A stretch of 64,000 bases of DNA from NCBI RefSeq assembly GCF_003626655.1, contig NZ_RBAN01000001.1, forward strand, positions 186,001 through 250,000, written 5' to 3'. This document shows positions 42,067 to 50,562 of this stretch, in pieces; position 1 is the first letter of the stretch, and every line of letters begins with the position of its first letter. The notes under the pieces were generated by a model, which had not been told where the DNA came from, did not search any database, and saw nothing but the letters and a program-made list of their open reading frames with translations. A program made the position numbers and the translations under genes. The DNA is from Micromonospora costi. Its GTDB lineage: Bacteria; Actinomycetota; Actinomycetes; Mycobacteriales; Micromonosporaceae.

Positions 42067-43623
42067 TCACGGGGTCGGGGTCAGCTCCGGGTCCGGGGTT
42101 GAGGTTGGGGTTTCGGTGGTGCGGGTTCCTCGGAGGGTGGCCACCGTGAGGATGCCGGCTAGCAGCATCAGCACCCCGGCGGTGGCGGCGGCCAGGTGCA
42201 GCCCGTCGGTGAACGCCGCCACGGCGGCGTGCCGTACGGCCGCGGCCACACCCCCGGGCAGGTCGGCGGCGACCGACAGCGCACCGGCCAGGGTTTCCCG
42301 GGCGGCGGCGCCCGCGTCGGCGGGCAGCCCGCCCGGCAGGCCGTCGACCACCTCGCGCCGGTAGACGGCGTTGCCCACGCTGCCCAGCACCGCCATGCCG
42401 AGCGCGCCCCCGAGTTCGCTGCTGGACTCGGTGAGCGCCGAGGCCACACCGGCGCGCTCCGGCGGCGCGGCGCCGAGCACCAGCTCGGTGACCAGCGACA
42501 TCACCGCCACCAGCCCGGCGGCGTAGACGGTGGCGCCGACCAGCAGGGTGACCAGCCCGTCGTCGACCGGCACCCGGGTCAGCACCACGAAGCCGGCGGC
42601 CGCCAGGACGAATCCGGCACCGATGAGGTACGCCCGGTCGATCCGCCGGGCGAGCGCCGCCGCGACCGGCGCGATCCCACCCACCACCACGGACGGCACG
42701 AGGCTCCACAGCGCCGCACGCAGCGGGCTGAACCCGAGCACCGACTGGAGGTGCTGGGTGGTGAAGATGGCGAAGCCCACCATGGCGAACATGGCCACCA
42801 GGTTGATCCCGAGCGCCCCGCCGACCGCGCGGCGGCGGAGCAGGGCGAGGTCGACCATCGGGTACGCGACACGGCGCTGGCGGCGCACGAAGACCACCGC
42901 GACCAGCAGCCCGACGACGATGCTCAGGGCCGGACCGCCCGCCCAGCCTTCGCGGGCCAGCTCCTTCACGCCGTAGATCACCGGTAGCAGCGCGGCCAGC
43001 GAGAGCACCGAGCTGAGCACGTCGAACCGGCCGGCCGCCGGGTTGCGGAACTCCGGCACCAGCACCGGCGCGAGCAGGAGCAGCAGCACCATCGCCGGGA
43101 GGTTGATGAGGAAGATCGACCCCCACCAGAAGTGCTCCAGCAGGATGCCGCTGAGCACCGGCCCGATCGCGATGCCGCCGGTCAGGGTGGCGGTCCAGAT
43201 GGCGATGGCGGTGCCGCGCTGCTTCTCGTCGTGGAACATGTTCCGGATCAGCGCGAGGGTCGACGGCATGAGAGTGGCGCCGCCGACGCCGAGCACCGCC
43301 CGGGCCGCGATGAGGGTGCCGGCGCTGTCGGCGTACGCCGCGAGCAGTGACGCCGCACCGAACGCGACAGCACCGCAGAGCAGCAGCCGGCGCCGGCCGA
43401 TCCGGTCACCCAGCGCGCCCATCGTGATGAGCAGCCCGGCCAGCACGAAGCCGTAGATGTCGAAGATCCAGAGCTGTTCGGTGCCGGTGGGTCGGAGTTC
43501 TGCGCTGATGAACGGAACGGCGAAGTAGAGCACCGAGACGTCCATGGAGACGAGGAGCAGGGGCAGCATCAGCACGCCGAACCCGATCCACTCCCGGCGT
43601 CCGGCGCGCGGGATCGAGGTCAT
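42067..43623 (-). CDS. MFS drug/solute transporter, DHA2 type (14 helices)
   Basis: 518 residues. About 14 membrane helices are recognisable. The cytosolic loop motif A is GALGDRIGRRRLLLCGAVAF, and ARAVLGVGGATLMPSTLALI is motif-C-like. A short Pro/Thr-rich C-terminal tail follows (ETPTSTPDPE...). The DHA2 class exports drugs and lipophilic cations in antiport with protons. AAGGAG stands 6 nt before the ATG. It diverges from a TetR gene over a 40-bp nested palindrome, so it is very probably the regulated efflux pump of that repressor. Confidence 0.93.
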   Translation of the reverse strand: MTSIPRAGRREWIGFGVLMLPLLLVSMDVSVLYFAVPFISAELRPTGTEQLWIFDIYGFVLAGLLITMGALGDRIGRRRLLLCGAVAFGAASLLAAYADSAGTLIAARAVLGVGGATLMPSTLALIRNMFHDEKQRGTAIAIWTATLTGGIAIGPVLSGILLEHFWWGSIFLINLPAMVLLLLLAPVLVPEFRNPAAGRFDVLSSVLSLAALLPVIYGVKELAREGWAGGPALSIVVGLLVAVVFVRRQRRVAYPMVDLALLRRRAVGGALGINLVAMFAMVGFAIFTTQHLQSVLGFSPLRAALWSLVPSVVVGGIAPVAAALARRIDRAYLIGAGFVLAAAGFVVLTRVPVDDGLVTLLVGATVYAAGLVAVMSLVTELVLGAAPPERAGVASALTESSSELGGALGMAVLGSVGNAVYRREVVDGLPGGLPADAGAAARETLAGALSVAADLPGGVAAAVRHAAVAAFTDGLHLAAATAGVLMLLAGILTVATLRGTRTTETPTSTPDPELTPTP

Positions 43624-43635
43624 GGGAGACTCCTT

Positions 43636-43675
43636 CTGCGTATGTCGTACGCGTATTTGCGTAGACCATACGCAG
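43636..43675. promoter_or_regulatory. Nested 40-bp operator between efflux pump and TetR
   Basis: The outer arms CTGCGTATG/CATACGCAG and the inner arms TACGC/GCGTA form a doubly symmetric site that fills the short divergent interval. A TAGGAT (43679-43684) follows on the tetR side. Confidence 0.75.
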
Positions 43676-43703
43676 AACTAGGATGTGCGGGCAAGGAGGA
43701 ATC

Positions 43704-44465
43704 GTGGAGCCGACAACAGACGAGACCGCCCCGGCGCTGCCACCGGCCATCGAGGCCGCCTGGGGGCTGCGCGAGCGCGCGTCGAAGGGCCCCCGGCCCG
43801 GGCTCACCCTGGCCGGGATCGTGGCCGCCGGTGTGGCGGTCGCGGACGCCGAGGGCCTGGCCGCCGTCTCGATGAGCCGGGTCGCCAAGGAACTCGGCGC
43901 CGCGACCATGGCCCTCTACCGGTACGTCGGCGCGAAGGACGAGCTGCTCACCCTCATGGTCGACGCGGCGTACGGCGAGTCGCCCCGGGCCAGTGGGCAG
44001 GGCCCGGACTGGCGGGCCGCGCTACGGCGGTGGGCCTGGGCCGAACGCGCCGCCCTGCACCGGCACCCCTGGGTCGTGCGGGTCCCGATCAGCGGCCCGC
44101 CGCTCACCCCCTGCCAGCTCTCCTGGATGGAGGACGGCCTGCGCTGCATGGACGACACCGGGCTGACCGCCGGCGAGAAGATGTCGGTGATGCTCCTCGT
44201 CACCGGCTACGTGCGCAACGAGGTGCTGCTCAGCGTCCAGATCCAGGAGGCGAGCGAGTCGTCGGGCCGGCGTCCCGACGAGATCATGCCGGAGTACGCC
44301 CGCCGGTTGGCCCGGCTCGCCGACCCGGTCCGTTTCCCGGCGCTGCACGCGGTCCTCGCCTCCGGCGCGATCGACCAGGACGACGACCCGGACGACGAGT
44401 TCGCCTTCGGCCTCGACCGGATCCTCGACGGCGTCGAGGCGCTGGTGCACGGCCGCGCCGGCTGA
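43704..44465 (+). CDS. TetR-family regulator with TetR_C_1-type ligand domain
   Basis: 253 residues. The HTH is GLTLAGIVAAGVAVADAEGL, then SMSRVAKELGAATMALYRYV (about 40-85). The ligand-binding part is the longer helical bundle seen in tetracycline-repressor-like proteins. I use the GTG at 43704, which has AGGAGG 4 nt upstream; the in-frame ATG at 43683 would overlap the -10 box and is unlikely. It diverges from the DHA2 transporter and probably represses it. Ligand unknown. Confidence 0.9.
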   Translation: MEPTTDETAPALPPAIEAAWGLRERASKGPRPGLTLAGIVAAGVAVADAEGLAAVSMSRVAKELGAATMALYRYVGAKDELLTLMVDAAYGESPRASGQGPDWRAALRRWAWAERAALHRHPWVVRVPISGPPLTPCQLSWMEDGLRCMDDTGLTAGEKMSVMLLVTGYVRNEVLLSVQIQEASESSGRRPDEIMPEYARRLARLADPVRFPALHAVLASGAIDQDDDPDDEFAFGLDRILDGVEALVHGRAG

Positions 44466-44506
44466 GGGCCGGCCTCCGCCGCTGTCCGGAATCGCGGACG
44501 GTGAGG

Positions 44507-44512
44507 CAGGAT
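44507..44512 (+). promoter_or_regulatory. Leaderless promoter -10 box (CAGGAT) for the AraC-family gene
   Basis: CAGGAT ends 6 nt before the ATG at 44519; no ribosome-binding site. Confidence 0.5.
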
Positions 44513-44518
44513 CAGGGG

Positions 44519-45514
44519 ATGGCGGGGTTACGGGTCGAGACGGTGGACACCGGCGCGGTGCCCCCGGCCGACCGCTTCCCGCTCTGGCTGGACATGGCCG
44601 ACCGGTTCTCCGCCCCCGTCGCCTTCACCAGCGACCACATGGGCGACTTCCGCGGCCACGCCCGGCTGATCGACGTCAACGGCATCGGGCTCAGCCGGTT
44701 CCGCTACCAGTCGCTCGTCGGCCGGCGCACGCCCCGCCTGATCCGGCAGGCCGACCCGGAGGTGTACCAGGTCGCGCTGGCGACGAGCGGCACCTGCGCG
44801 ATCAGCGCGAGCCGGCGGGACACGGCGATCCCGGTGGGTGACTTCACGCTGGTGGACTGGGGCCGCCCCCACGACCTGGAGCACGCCGGCGACGACGACC
44901 GGCACGTCCCGGCGGCCTCGGTGACCGCCGTCATCCCCCGGGCACTGCTGCCGCTGCCCGCCGACAAGGTGGACCGCCTCACGGCCGCGCGGCTGTCCGG
45001 ATCGGACGGTCCCGGCACGCTGCTGGCGCAGCACCTGCACCACGTCACCCGGCACCCGGAGCAGTTCCGTGCCGCCGACGCGCCGTACCTGGCGGACGTC
45101 ACGCTCAGCCTGGTCTCCGCCCTTCTCGCCCGTCACCTCGACGTCGAGGGTGAACTGCCGGGTGACGTCCGCCGGCAGGTCCTCCTCGCCCAGGTCCGTG
45201 ACTTCGTGGAGCGGCACCTCGGCGACCCGGCGCTGAGCCCGCAGGTCGTGGCGGACGCCCACCACATCTCCCTCCGGACGCTGCACCGGCTGTTCGCGGG
45301 CGAGGACACGGTGGCCGGCGTGATCCGTCGCCGCCGACTCGAACGCTGCCGCCGGGACCTGGCCGATCCCCTGCTGCGCCACCGACCGGTCCACCTCATC
45401 GCCCGGCGGTGGGGCTTCACCGACAAGGCGCACTTCAGCCGGGCCTTCCGTGCCGCGTACGGAGCAGGTCCGCAGGCGTACCGCGCCGAGCAGCACCGCG
45501 AGCCGCCGGGCTGA
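44519..45514 (+). CDS. AraC-family transcriptional regulator (AraC-binding-like N-terminal domain)
   Basis: 331 residues. The N-terminal domain (about 5-200: VYQVALATSGTCAISASRRD, VGDFTLVDWGRPHDL) resembles the 'AraC_binding_2' ligand/dimerisation fold of actinobacteria. The two HTH motifs follow (about 225-325): ALSPQVVADAHHISLRTLHR and HLIARRWGFTDKAHFSRAFR, with YGAGPQAYR at the end. Target genes are not evident; it starts 53 bp after the TetR gene on the same strand. Leaderless start. Confidence 0.92.
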   Translation: MAGLRVETVDTGAVPPADRFPLWLDMADRFSAPVAFTSDHMGDFRGHARLIDVNGIGLSRFRYQSLVGRRTPRLIRQADPEVYQVALATSGTCAISASRRDTAIPVGDFTLVDWGRPHDLEHAGDDDRHVPAASVTAVIPRALLPLPADKVDRLTAARLSGSDGPGTLLAQHLHHVTRHPEQFRAADAPYLADVTLSLVSALLARHLDVEGELPGDVRRQVLLAQVRDFVERHLGDPALSPQVVADAHHISLRTLHRLFAGEDTVAGVIRRRRLERCRRDLADPLLRHRPVHLIARRWGFTDKAHFSRAFRAAYGAGPQAYRAEQHREPPG

Positions 45515-45747
45515 TCCCGGGCGGGATGGCACGCGAGGTCAACCGGTCGGCGTCGGCGGTCAACCCGGAACCGGCAGACTGGCTCGGACGCGGCCGACCC
45601 TTCTGAACCGTCGGGATGGTCGGGCCGCCAACGGGGGCCGTGGCGCGGCGTCCGCCGCCGGCGGCGGCGGACGACCGCCCGGTGACCCGGCCGCGACGAC
45701 TGACGCTCCGGCCCCGTCGCCTCCCCCCAGGACCGTGGCGGGGCCGG

Positions 45748-46731
45748 TCAGGCCTCCTCCAGAAGCTCCAGCACCGCCCGCTCGGCCTTCTCACGCGGCG
45801 CGTCGGGATCCACCGTCACGAGCACGCCGTCGTGGTAGAGGTCGACCACCCGCGGGTCCACGTAGGACGTACGGGCCACGGTCGGTGTGTTGCCCAGCAG
45901 CTCGGCGACCTCCCGCATCACGGCGGCCACCGCCCGCTTGCGGGCCGTGGCCGAGCGGGCCGGCCCCGCCCCGGCCAGCTCGATGGCGGCCCGGACGGTG
46001 GCGTGCCAGGTGCGGAAGTCCTTCGCGGTCATCTCGCCGCCGCTGGCGTCGCGCAGGTACTCGTTCACGTCGTCGGCGCGCACGTCCCGCCAGTCGCGGC
46101 CGTCCCAGTACCCGAACAGCCGCTCCGCGCGGCGGCGCCGCCGCCGCAGGTTCGTGAGCACCCGGCACAGCTCCGGGTCCTCGATCCGGCGTACCTGCTC
46201 GATGCCGCCCTTGGCGGGGAACTCGAAGACCACGCAGCCGCGCCGGGACCGGGCGTGCTCGGGGCGCAGCGTCGACACACCGAACGTCGGGTCGTCGCCG
46301 GCGGCGTACTGGTCGCTGCCCACCCGGAACATCCCCATGTCCAACAGCCGGGCCACCGTGGCGAGCACCCGCTCCCGGTTCAGGCCGCGCCCGTCCAGGT
46401 CCTGCTCGACGCGGGCGCGCAGCGTCGGCAGCCGCCGTGCCACCTCCAGGACGTGGTCGAACTTCGCCTCGTCGCGCTTCTCCCGCCACGCCGGGTGGTA
46501 GAGGTACTGCTTGCGGCCGGCAGCGTCGATCCCGGTCGCCTGGATGTGCCCGTTCGGGTACGGACAGATCCACACGTCCCGCCAGGCGGGCGGGATGACG
46601 AGGGCACGCAGCCGCTCCACGGTGTCCGGGTCACGGACCGGCTCACCGCTCGGGTCCAGGAAGAGCCATCCCTTCCCGCGCCGGCGGCGTCCGTACCCCG
46701 CCCGGCCGGGATCGCTACGCCGCAACCGCAC
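45748..46731 (-). CDS. Type IB DNA topoisomerase (poxvirus/bacterial type)
   Basis: 327 residues. The start GRRRRGKGWLFLDPSGEPV is the N-terminal bacterial TopIB domain, and the catalytic core follows. Catalytic residues include Arg in GSDQYAAGDDPTFGVSTLRP and TWHATVRAAIE, and the active-site Tyr290 in ARTSYVDPRVVDLY. The enzyme relaxes supercoils through a 3'-phosphotyrosine link. The GTG at 46731 overlaps the end of the GT9 gene by 17 bp, so it appears to be the last gene of the heptose operon, which is functionally unexpected. Confidence 0.9.
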   Translation of the reverse strand: MRLRRSDPGRAGYGRRRRGKGWLFLDPSGEPVRDPDTVERLRALVIPPAWRDVWICPYPNGHIQATGIDAAGRKQYLYHPAWREKRDEAKFDHVLEVARRLPTLRARVEQDLDGRGLNRERVLATVARLLDMGMFRVGSDQYAAGDDPTFGVSTLRPEHARSRRGCVVFEFPAKGGIEQVRRIEDPELCRVLTNLRRRRRRAERLFGYWDGRDWRDVRADDVNEYLRDASGGEMTAKDFRTWHATVRAAIELAGAGPARSATARKRAVAAVMREVAELLGNTPTVARTSYVDPRVVDLYHDGVLVTVDPDAPREKAERAVLELLEEA

Positions 46732-47668
46732 CGGAGTCCCGCACCACCCGTTCCACCTCGTGCACGGCGGCCGACACCTCCTCGACGCCGAGGGCCATCA
46801 ATGACGGGTGGCTTCCTACCCCGTCCCACCTGGGCCAATCCCTTGATCCGGCCCAGATCACACGGTGCCGGGGGCGGTCCGGTGGCGGGCCCCAACGGTC
46901 CGGGGGCACCGGGCCGAAGAGCACCACCGACGGCGTGCCGTAGCCGGTCGCGAGGTGGGCCACACCCGTGTCCCCGCTCACCACGACCCGGGCGTCCGCC
47001 ACTAGAGCGGCCAGCTCACCGAGGCCGGTGCGGCCGGCCAGCACGGCCTCGGGCGGCAGCCCGGCCGCGGCGGCCACCCGGGCGGCCAGACCCCGCTCGC
47101 CGGCCGTCCCGGTGAGCACCACACGGTGCCCCCGTTCCGCGAGCTTGCGGGCCAGGGCGGCGAACCGGTCGGACGGCCACCGCTTCGCGGTGATCTTCGA
47201 CCCGGGGTGCAGCACGGTCGCCCCCGCCGGCATCCCGGTCTCCGGGGGGCGGCGCAGCGCCAGGTCGCGCCGGTCGGCGGGGACGCCGTACCAGGCCAGC
47301 AGCCGGCACCAGCGGTCCACCTCGTGCTCGTCCTCGTCCCACTCCGGCCCGCCGGCGAAGCCCGCCTCGAGGTTGGCGAACGCGAGCAGCCGGCCGGGGT
47401 CGAGGGCGGCCAGCGCCCGGTGCGACTGCGGGCCCCGCCCGTGCAGGTTGACCGCGAGCCGGGGCGCGGGACCCGGGAGGCGTACCGAAGCCGGGTCGGC
47501 GGTGTCGACCAGCCGGTCGACGCCACCGACGAGCGCGACCAGCGGCGCCAGCGGCGCCGGCGCGGCGAGCACGAGCGGCTCCGCGGGGTGGGCGGCCCGC
47601 AGCGCGCGCAGCGCCGGCACCGCGGTGGCCAGGTCGCCGACGCCGAGCGCGCGCAGCACGAGGATCAC
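46715..47668 (-). CDS. Glycosyltransferase family 9 (heptosyltransferase-like)
   Basis: 317 residues, GT-B fold. It begins ILVLRALGVGDLATAVPALR, the family 9 opening. The later ATVLHPGSKITAKRWPSDRF and VVVSGDTGVAHLATGYGTPS, then VVLFGPVPPDRWGPP, are the donor-site signature shared with WaaC/WaaF-type ADP-heptose:LPS heptosyltransferases. It probably transfers heptose or a related sugar in the cytosol. The GTG overlaps the stop of the SDR gene by four bases. With the GmhB-GT9 fusion it makes two GT9 domains in one operon. Confidence 0.9.
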   Translation of the reverse strand: MILVLRALGVGDLATAVPALRALRAAHPAEPLVLAAPAPLAPLVALVGGVDRLVDTADPASVRLPGPAPRLAVNLHGRGPQSHRALAALDPGRLLAFANLEAGFAGGPEWDEDEHEVDRWCRLLAWYGVPADRRDLALRRPPETGMPAGATVLHPGSKITAKRWPSDRFAALARKLAERGHRVVLTGTAGERGLAARVAAAAGLPPEAVLAGRTGLGELAALVADARVVVSGDTGVAHLATGYGTPSVVLFGPVPPDRWGPPPDRPRHRVIWAGSRDWPRWDGVGSHPSLMALGVEEVSAAVHEVERVVRDSGAVAA

Positions 47669-48366
47669 GGGTACGACGACTCCTGCTCGGCGCAGACCAC
47701 CATCTCCCGCACCGCGCACCCCGGCGGCTGGGCGAGCGCGAACATGACGGCGGCCGCCGTGTCGGCCGGGTCGTTGAGCACCGCGTCCGCGCCGGGACGG
47801 TAGCGCTCGTCGCGCTCATCGAAGAAGGCGGTGCGCATGCCGCCGGGGACGAGCAGGGTCACGCCGACGGTGCCGGCGAGTTCGGCGGCAAGGGCCCGGG
47901 TGAAGCCGACCACCCCGAACTTCGCGGCGCAGTACGCGGTGGCGTCGCTGACGGCCTTCACGCCCAGCGTGGACGCGACGGTCACGATGGTGCCGCGGGA
48001 CGCCTCCAGGTAGGGCAGCGCGGCCCGGATCACGGCGGCGGTGGCGAGCAGGTCGACGGCCACGATGCGCTCCCACGTCTCGGCCGGCACGTCGGCCAGC
48101 CGGCCGGGCACGTCCATCCCAGCGGCCGTCACCACGGCGTCCAGGCCGCCGGAGCGCTCGGCCAGCCGCCGGGTGGCGTCCTCGGCGGCGCGGGTGTCGG
48201 CGAGGTCGCACTCGATCCACGGCACCCCGTCACCGGGGCGCTGCCGGTCGATCACCAGGGGCCGGCCGCCGGAGCGGGCGACCGCGGTCACCACGGCCGC
48301 GCCCAGGCCGCTCGACCCGCCCGTGACGAGCACGGTGGGGCCGGCGCCGGACGGCGCGGCGGTCAC
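47665..48366 (-). CDS. Short-chain dehydrogenase/reductase in the heptose operon
   Basis: 233 residues, classical SDR. The cofactor motif is VLVTGGSSGLGAAVV, the structural motif is TAAGMDVPG, and the catalytic Ser and YxxxK are in VTVASTLGVKAVSDATAYCAAK. It is much shorter than and unlike HldD, the ADP-heptose 6-epimerase, so it should not be assumed to be one. It may act on the sugar nucleotide or on another precursor. The GTG start overlaps the stop of the hldE gene (GTGA), so it is co-translated. Confidence 0.88.
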   Translation of the reverse strand: MTAAPSGAGPTVLVTGGSSGLGAAVVTAVARSGGRPLVIDRQRPGDGVPWIECDLADTRAAEDATRRLAERSGGLDAVVTAAGMDVPGRLADVPAETWERIVAVDLLATAAVIRAALPYLEASRGTIVTVASTLGVKAVSDATAYCAAKFGVVGFTRALAAELAGTVGVTLLVPGGMRTAFFDERDERYRPGADAVLNDPADTAAAVMFALAQPPGCAVREMVVCAEQESSYP

Positions 48367-49865
48367 CGGGTCCCCTCCGTGGCCCGTGCCGGCGCGGCGG
48401 ACCAGCCGGGCTCGGGCCCCCGGGAGGCGTCGCAGCACGGACCGCCGACCTGACCGCCGGCGCGGGCCGCGGCGATCATGTCGGTGGTGGACCGCCCGTC
48501 CAGGTACGGCACCACCACCGTGTGCCCGCCCCAGCGGCGCAGGATCTCCGCCTCCGGCAGGGCCGGTGTGTCGCCCGCGCCGGTCGCGTAGTCGCCGCCC
48601 TTGACCCAGATGTCCGGACGCAGCCAGGTCAGCGCGGCCTGCGGCGTCGGCTCGTCGAAGATCAGCACAGCGTCCACGCAGCTCAACGCGGCCAGCAGCC
48701 GGCTGCGGTCGCCCTCCGGGACGACCGGCCGCTCCGGCCCCTTGAGACCGGCCACGCTCGCGTCGGAGTTGAGGCAGACGATGAGGCAGTCGCCGAGCTT
48801 GCGGGCCGCCTGGAGCGTCGCCACGTGCCCGGCGTGCAGCAGGTCGAAGCAACCGCCGGTGGCCACCACCGTGCCGCCGGCGGCCCGGACCTCGGCGAGC
48901 ACGGACGCCACCGCGGACACCCCGATCCGCTCGCCGCCCGGGCCGGACACGGCGCCCACCTCGGGGCGGGCCGGGGGCGGAAGGGCGCTCGCCACTCCCC
49001 CGCCGGCCACGAACGCGGACGCCTCCGCGACCGCCTCCTGCACCGCCTCGGAGACCAGCGCCCCGCGGGCCAGCGCGAGGCTCGCGGTGGCCGCGAACCG
49101 GTCACCGGCGCCGCAGGTGTCCCCCTCGGCGGTGATCGGAGGCGGCACCACGAGCGGCGTCGAGTCGGTGTGGCAGAGCAGGGCGCCGTCGCCGCCGAGG
49201 GTCACGGCGACCGCCGCGGCCCGCCAGCGCCGGCGCAGGCCCTGTGCGCCCCGGGACGCCGTGGCGAGGCGGGTCGCCCCGGGCAGCGCCGGGACGAGTT
49301 CGCGCGCCTCGGACTCGTTCGGCGTGGCCAGCTGCACGCCGGGCACCGCGGCCGGTCCGCGCGGGTGCGGGTCCCAGACCACCGGCGCCCGGGTCGCGGC
49401 GAGCGCGGCCCGCAGCGCCGGATGCCGGGCCACCCCCCGGCCGTAGTCGCTCACCAGGACGGCGGAGGCGTTCCCGATCGCCCGCAGCACGGCCTCGGTC
49501 GGCTCGCCGGGCTCGCCCGGCTGGCCGCCCCGGTCGTGGCGCAGCAGCACCCGGCCCCGGGCCCGCAGCCGGATCTTCTCGGGCGTGGCTCCGGTGAGCG
49601 GCAACGCGTACACCTGGACACCCGCCGAGGCGAGCAGCGCGCTGAGCCGGGCGCCGCCGGCGTCGTTGGCGAGCGCGGTCACCAGCACCACCTCGGCGCC
49701 CTGGGCGGCGGCGAAGACCGCGGCCAGGCCGGCGCCACCGGGCCGGTCGACGTACTCGGTCTCGTCGAGCACCGGCACCGGAGAGTCCGGACAGAGCCGG
49801 CTGACCACCCCTTCGACGTCCCGGTCGAGCAGGGTGTCACCGACCACCACCACGGGTCCCGTCAC
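48363..49865 (-). CDS. hldE: Bifunctional D-beta-D-heptose 7-phosphate kinase / heptose 1-phosphate adenylyltransferase HldE
   Basis: 500 residues, two domains in the order of HldE/RfaE. The N-terminal ribokinase-type half (about 1-310) has VVVGDTLLDRDVEGVVSRL, DRPGGAGLAAVFAAA, the ATP-site NESEAREL and the catalytic GDTCGAGDRFAATA. The C-terminal nucleotidyltransferase half (about 335-465) has ATGGCFDLLHAGHVATLQAA (HAGH motif), LNSDASVAGLKG and VKGGDYATG. It phosphorylates heptose 7-phosphate and, after removal of the 7-phosphate, adds ADP. A short disordered tail follows. AGGAGGG stands upstream of the GTG. Confidence 0.93.
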   Translation of the reverse strand: MTGPVVVVGDTLLDRDVEGVVSRLCPDSPVPVLDETEYVDRPGGAGLAAVFAAAQGAEVVLVTALANDAGGARLSALLASAGVQVYALPLTGATPEKIRLRARGRVLLRHDRGGQPGEPGEPTEAVLRAIGNASAVLVSDYGRGVARHPALRAALAATRAPVVWDPHPRGPAAVPGVQLATPNESEARELVPALPGATRLATASRGAQGLRRRWRAAAVAVTLGGDGALLCHTDSTPLVVPPPITAEGDTCGAGDRFAATASLALARGALVSEAVQEAVAEASAFVAGGGVASALPPPARPEVGAVSGPGGERIGVSAVASVLAEVRAAGGTVVATGGCFDLLHAGHVATLQAARKLGDCLIVCLNSDASVAGLKGPERPVVPEGDRSRLLAALSCVDAVLIFDEPTPQAALTWLRPDIWVKGGDYATGAGDTPALPEAEILRRWGGHTVVVPYLDGRSTTDMIAAARAGGQVGGPCCDASRGPEPGWSAAPARATEGTR

Positions 49866-49875
49866 GCTTCCCTCC

Positions 49876-50562
49876 TCATCCTGTCGCCTGCACCTGCTGC
49901 CCCGCACCGCCGTCGAGCACCACCTCCACCCCGGTGCGTACGCTGCCCGGCCGGGCCGGCTCGGGCGCGGGCACGTCGGCCGCCGCGGCCAGCGCCCCGG
50001 GCAGGGCCTGGTCGACGTACTCGCAGAGCACGTGGGTGGAGACCAGGTGCAGTTCCTGCACGACCTGACTGTCCGGCGAGGCGATCGCGAGCGCCTCGTC
50101 GCAGGCGTCGGCGAGGGGGTTGGGGGCGGGGCCGGTGAAGGCCCAGGTGCGCAGGCCGGTGTCGTGGGCGGTGTGGGCGGCGGTGAGGAGGTTGGGGCTG
50201 GTGCCGCTGGTGGAGAGCAGGAGGAGGATGTCGCCGGGTCGGCCGTGGGCGCGGACCTGGCGGGCGAAGACGGTGTCGTAGCCGTAGTCGTTGGCGATGG
50301 CGGTGAGGGCGGAGGTTTCGGCGTGTAGGGCGATGGCGGACAGGGGTTGGCGGTCGTCGCGGAGTTTGCCGACGAGTTCGGCGGTGAGGTGTTGGGCTTC
50401 GGCGGCGCTGCCGCCGTTGCCAGCCACCAGCAACCGCCCACCCCCGGCCAGCCGCTGGGCCAACGCCTCACCCCACCGGGCGAGCAGCCCCTCGCACTCC
50501 CGGTACGGCAGCAGGGCCGCGGCCAGGTTCGCCAGGTGGGCGTCGAACAGCGAGCCGGGCAT
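49876..50562 (-). CDS. gmhA: Phosphoheptose isomerase GmhA (SIS domain)
   Basis: 228 residues. It converts sedoheptulose 7-phosphate to D-glycero-D-manno-heptose 7-phosphate in the first step of the pathway. The SIS signature LLVAGNGGSAAEAQHLTAEL and the loop LLLLSTSGTSPNLL are intact, and SQVVQELHLVSTHVLCEYVD matches the C-terminal GmhA metal/helix region. The ATG shares one base with the stop of the upstream glycosyltransferase gene (TGATG). Codon choice in roughly 50110-50420 is strongly C/A-ending and unlike the rest of the gene, suggesting a mosaic. Confidence 0.93.
   Translation of the reverse strand: MPGSLFDAHLANLAAALLPYRECEGLLARWGEALAQRLAGGGRLLVAGNGGSAAEAQHLTAELVGKLRDDRQPLSAIALHAETSALTAIANDYGYDTVFARQVRAHGRPGDILLLLSTSGTSPNLLTAAHTAHDTGLRTWAFTGPAPNPLADACDEALAIASPDSQVVQELHLVSTHVLCEYVDQALPGALAAAADVPAPEPARPGSVRTGVEVVLDGGAGQQVQATG

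Noticed and set aside
47665..48366. The SDR in the heptose operon as HldD, the ADP-heptose epimerase
   Set aside because: It is about 90 residues too short and of the classical SDR type; HldD belongs to the extended SDRs.
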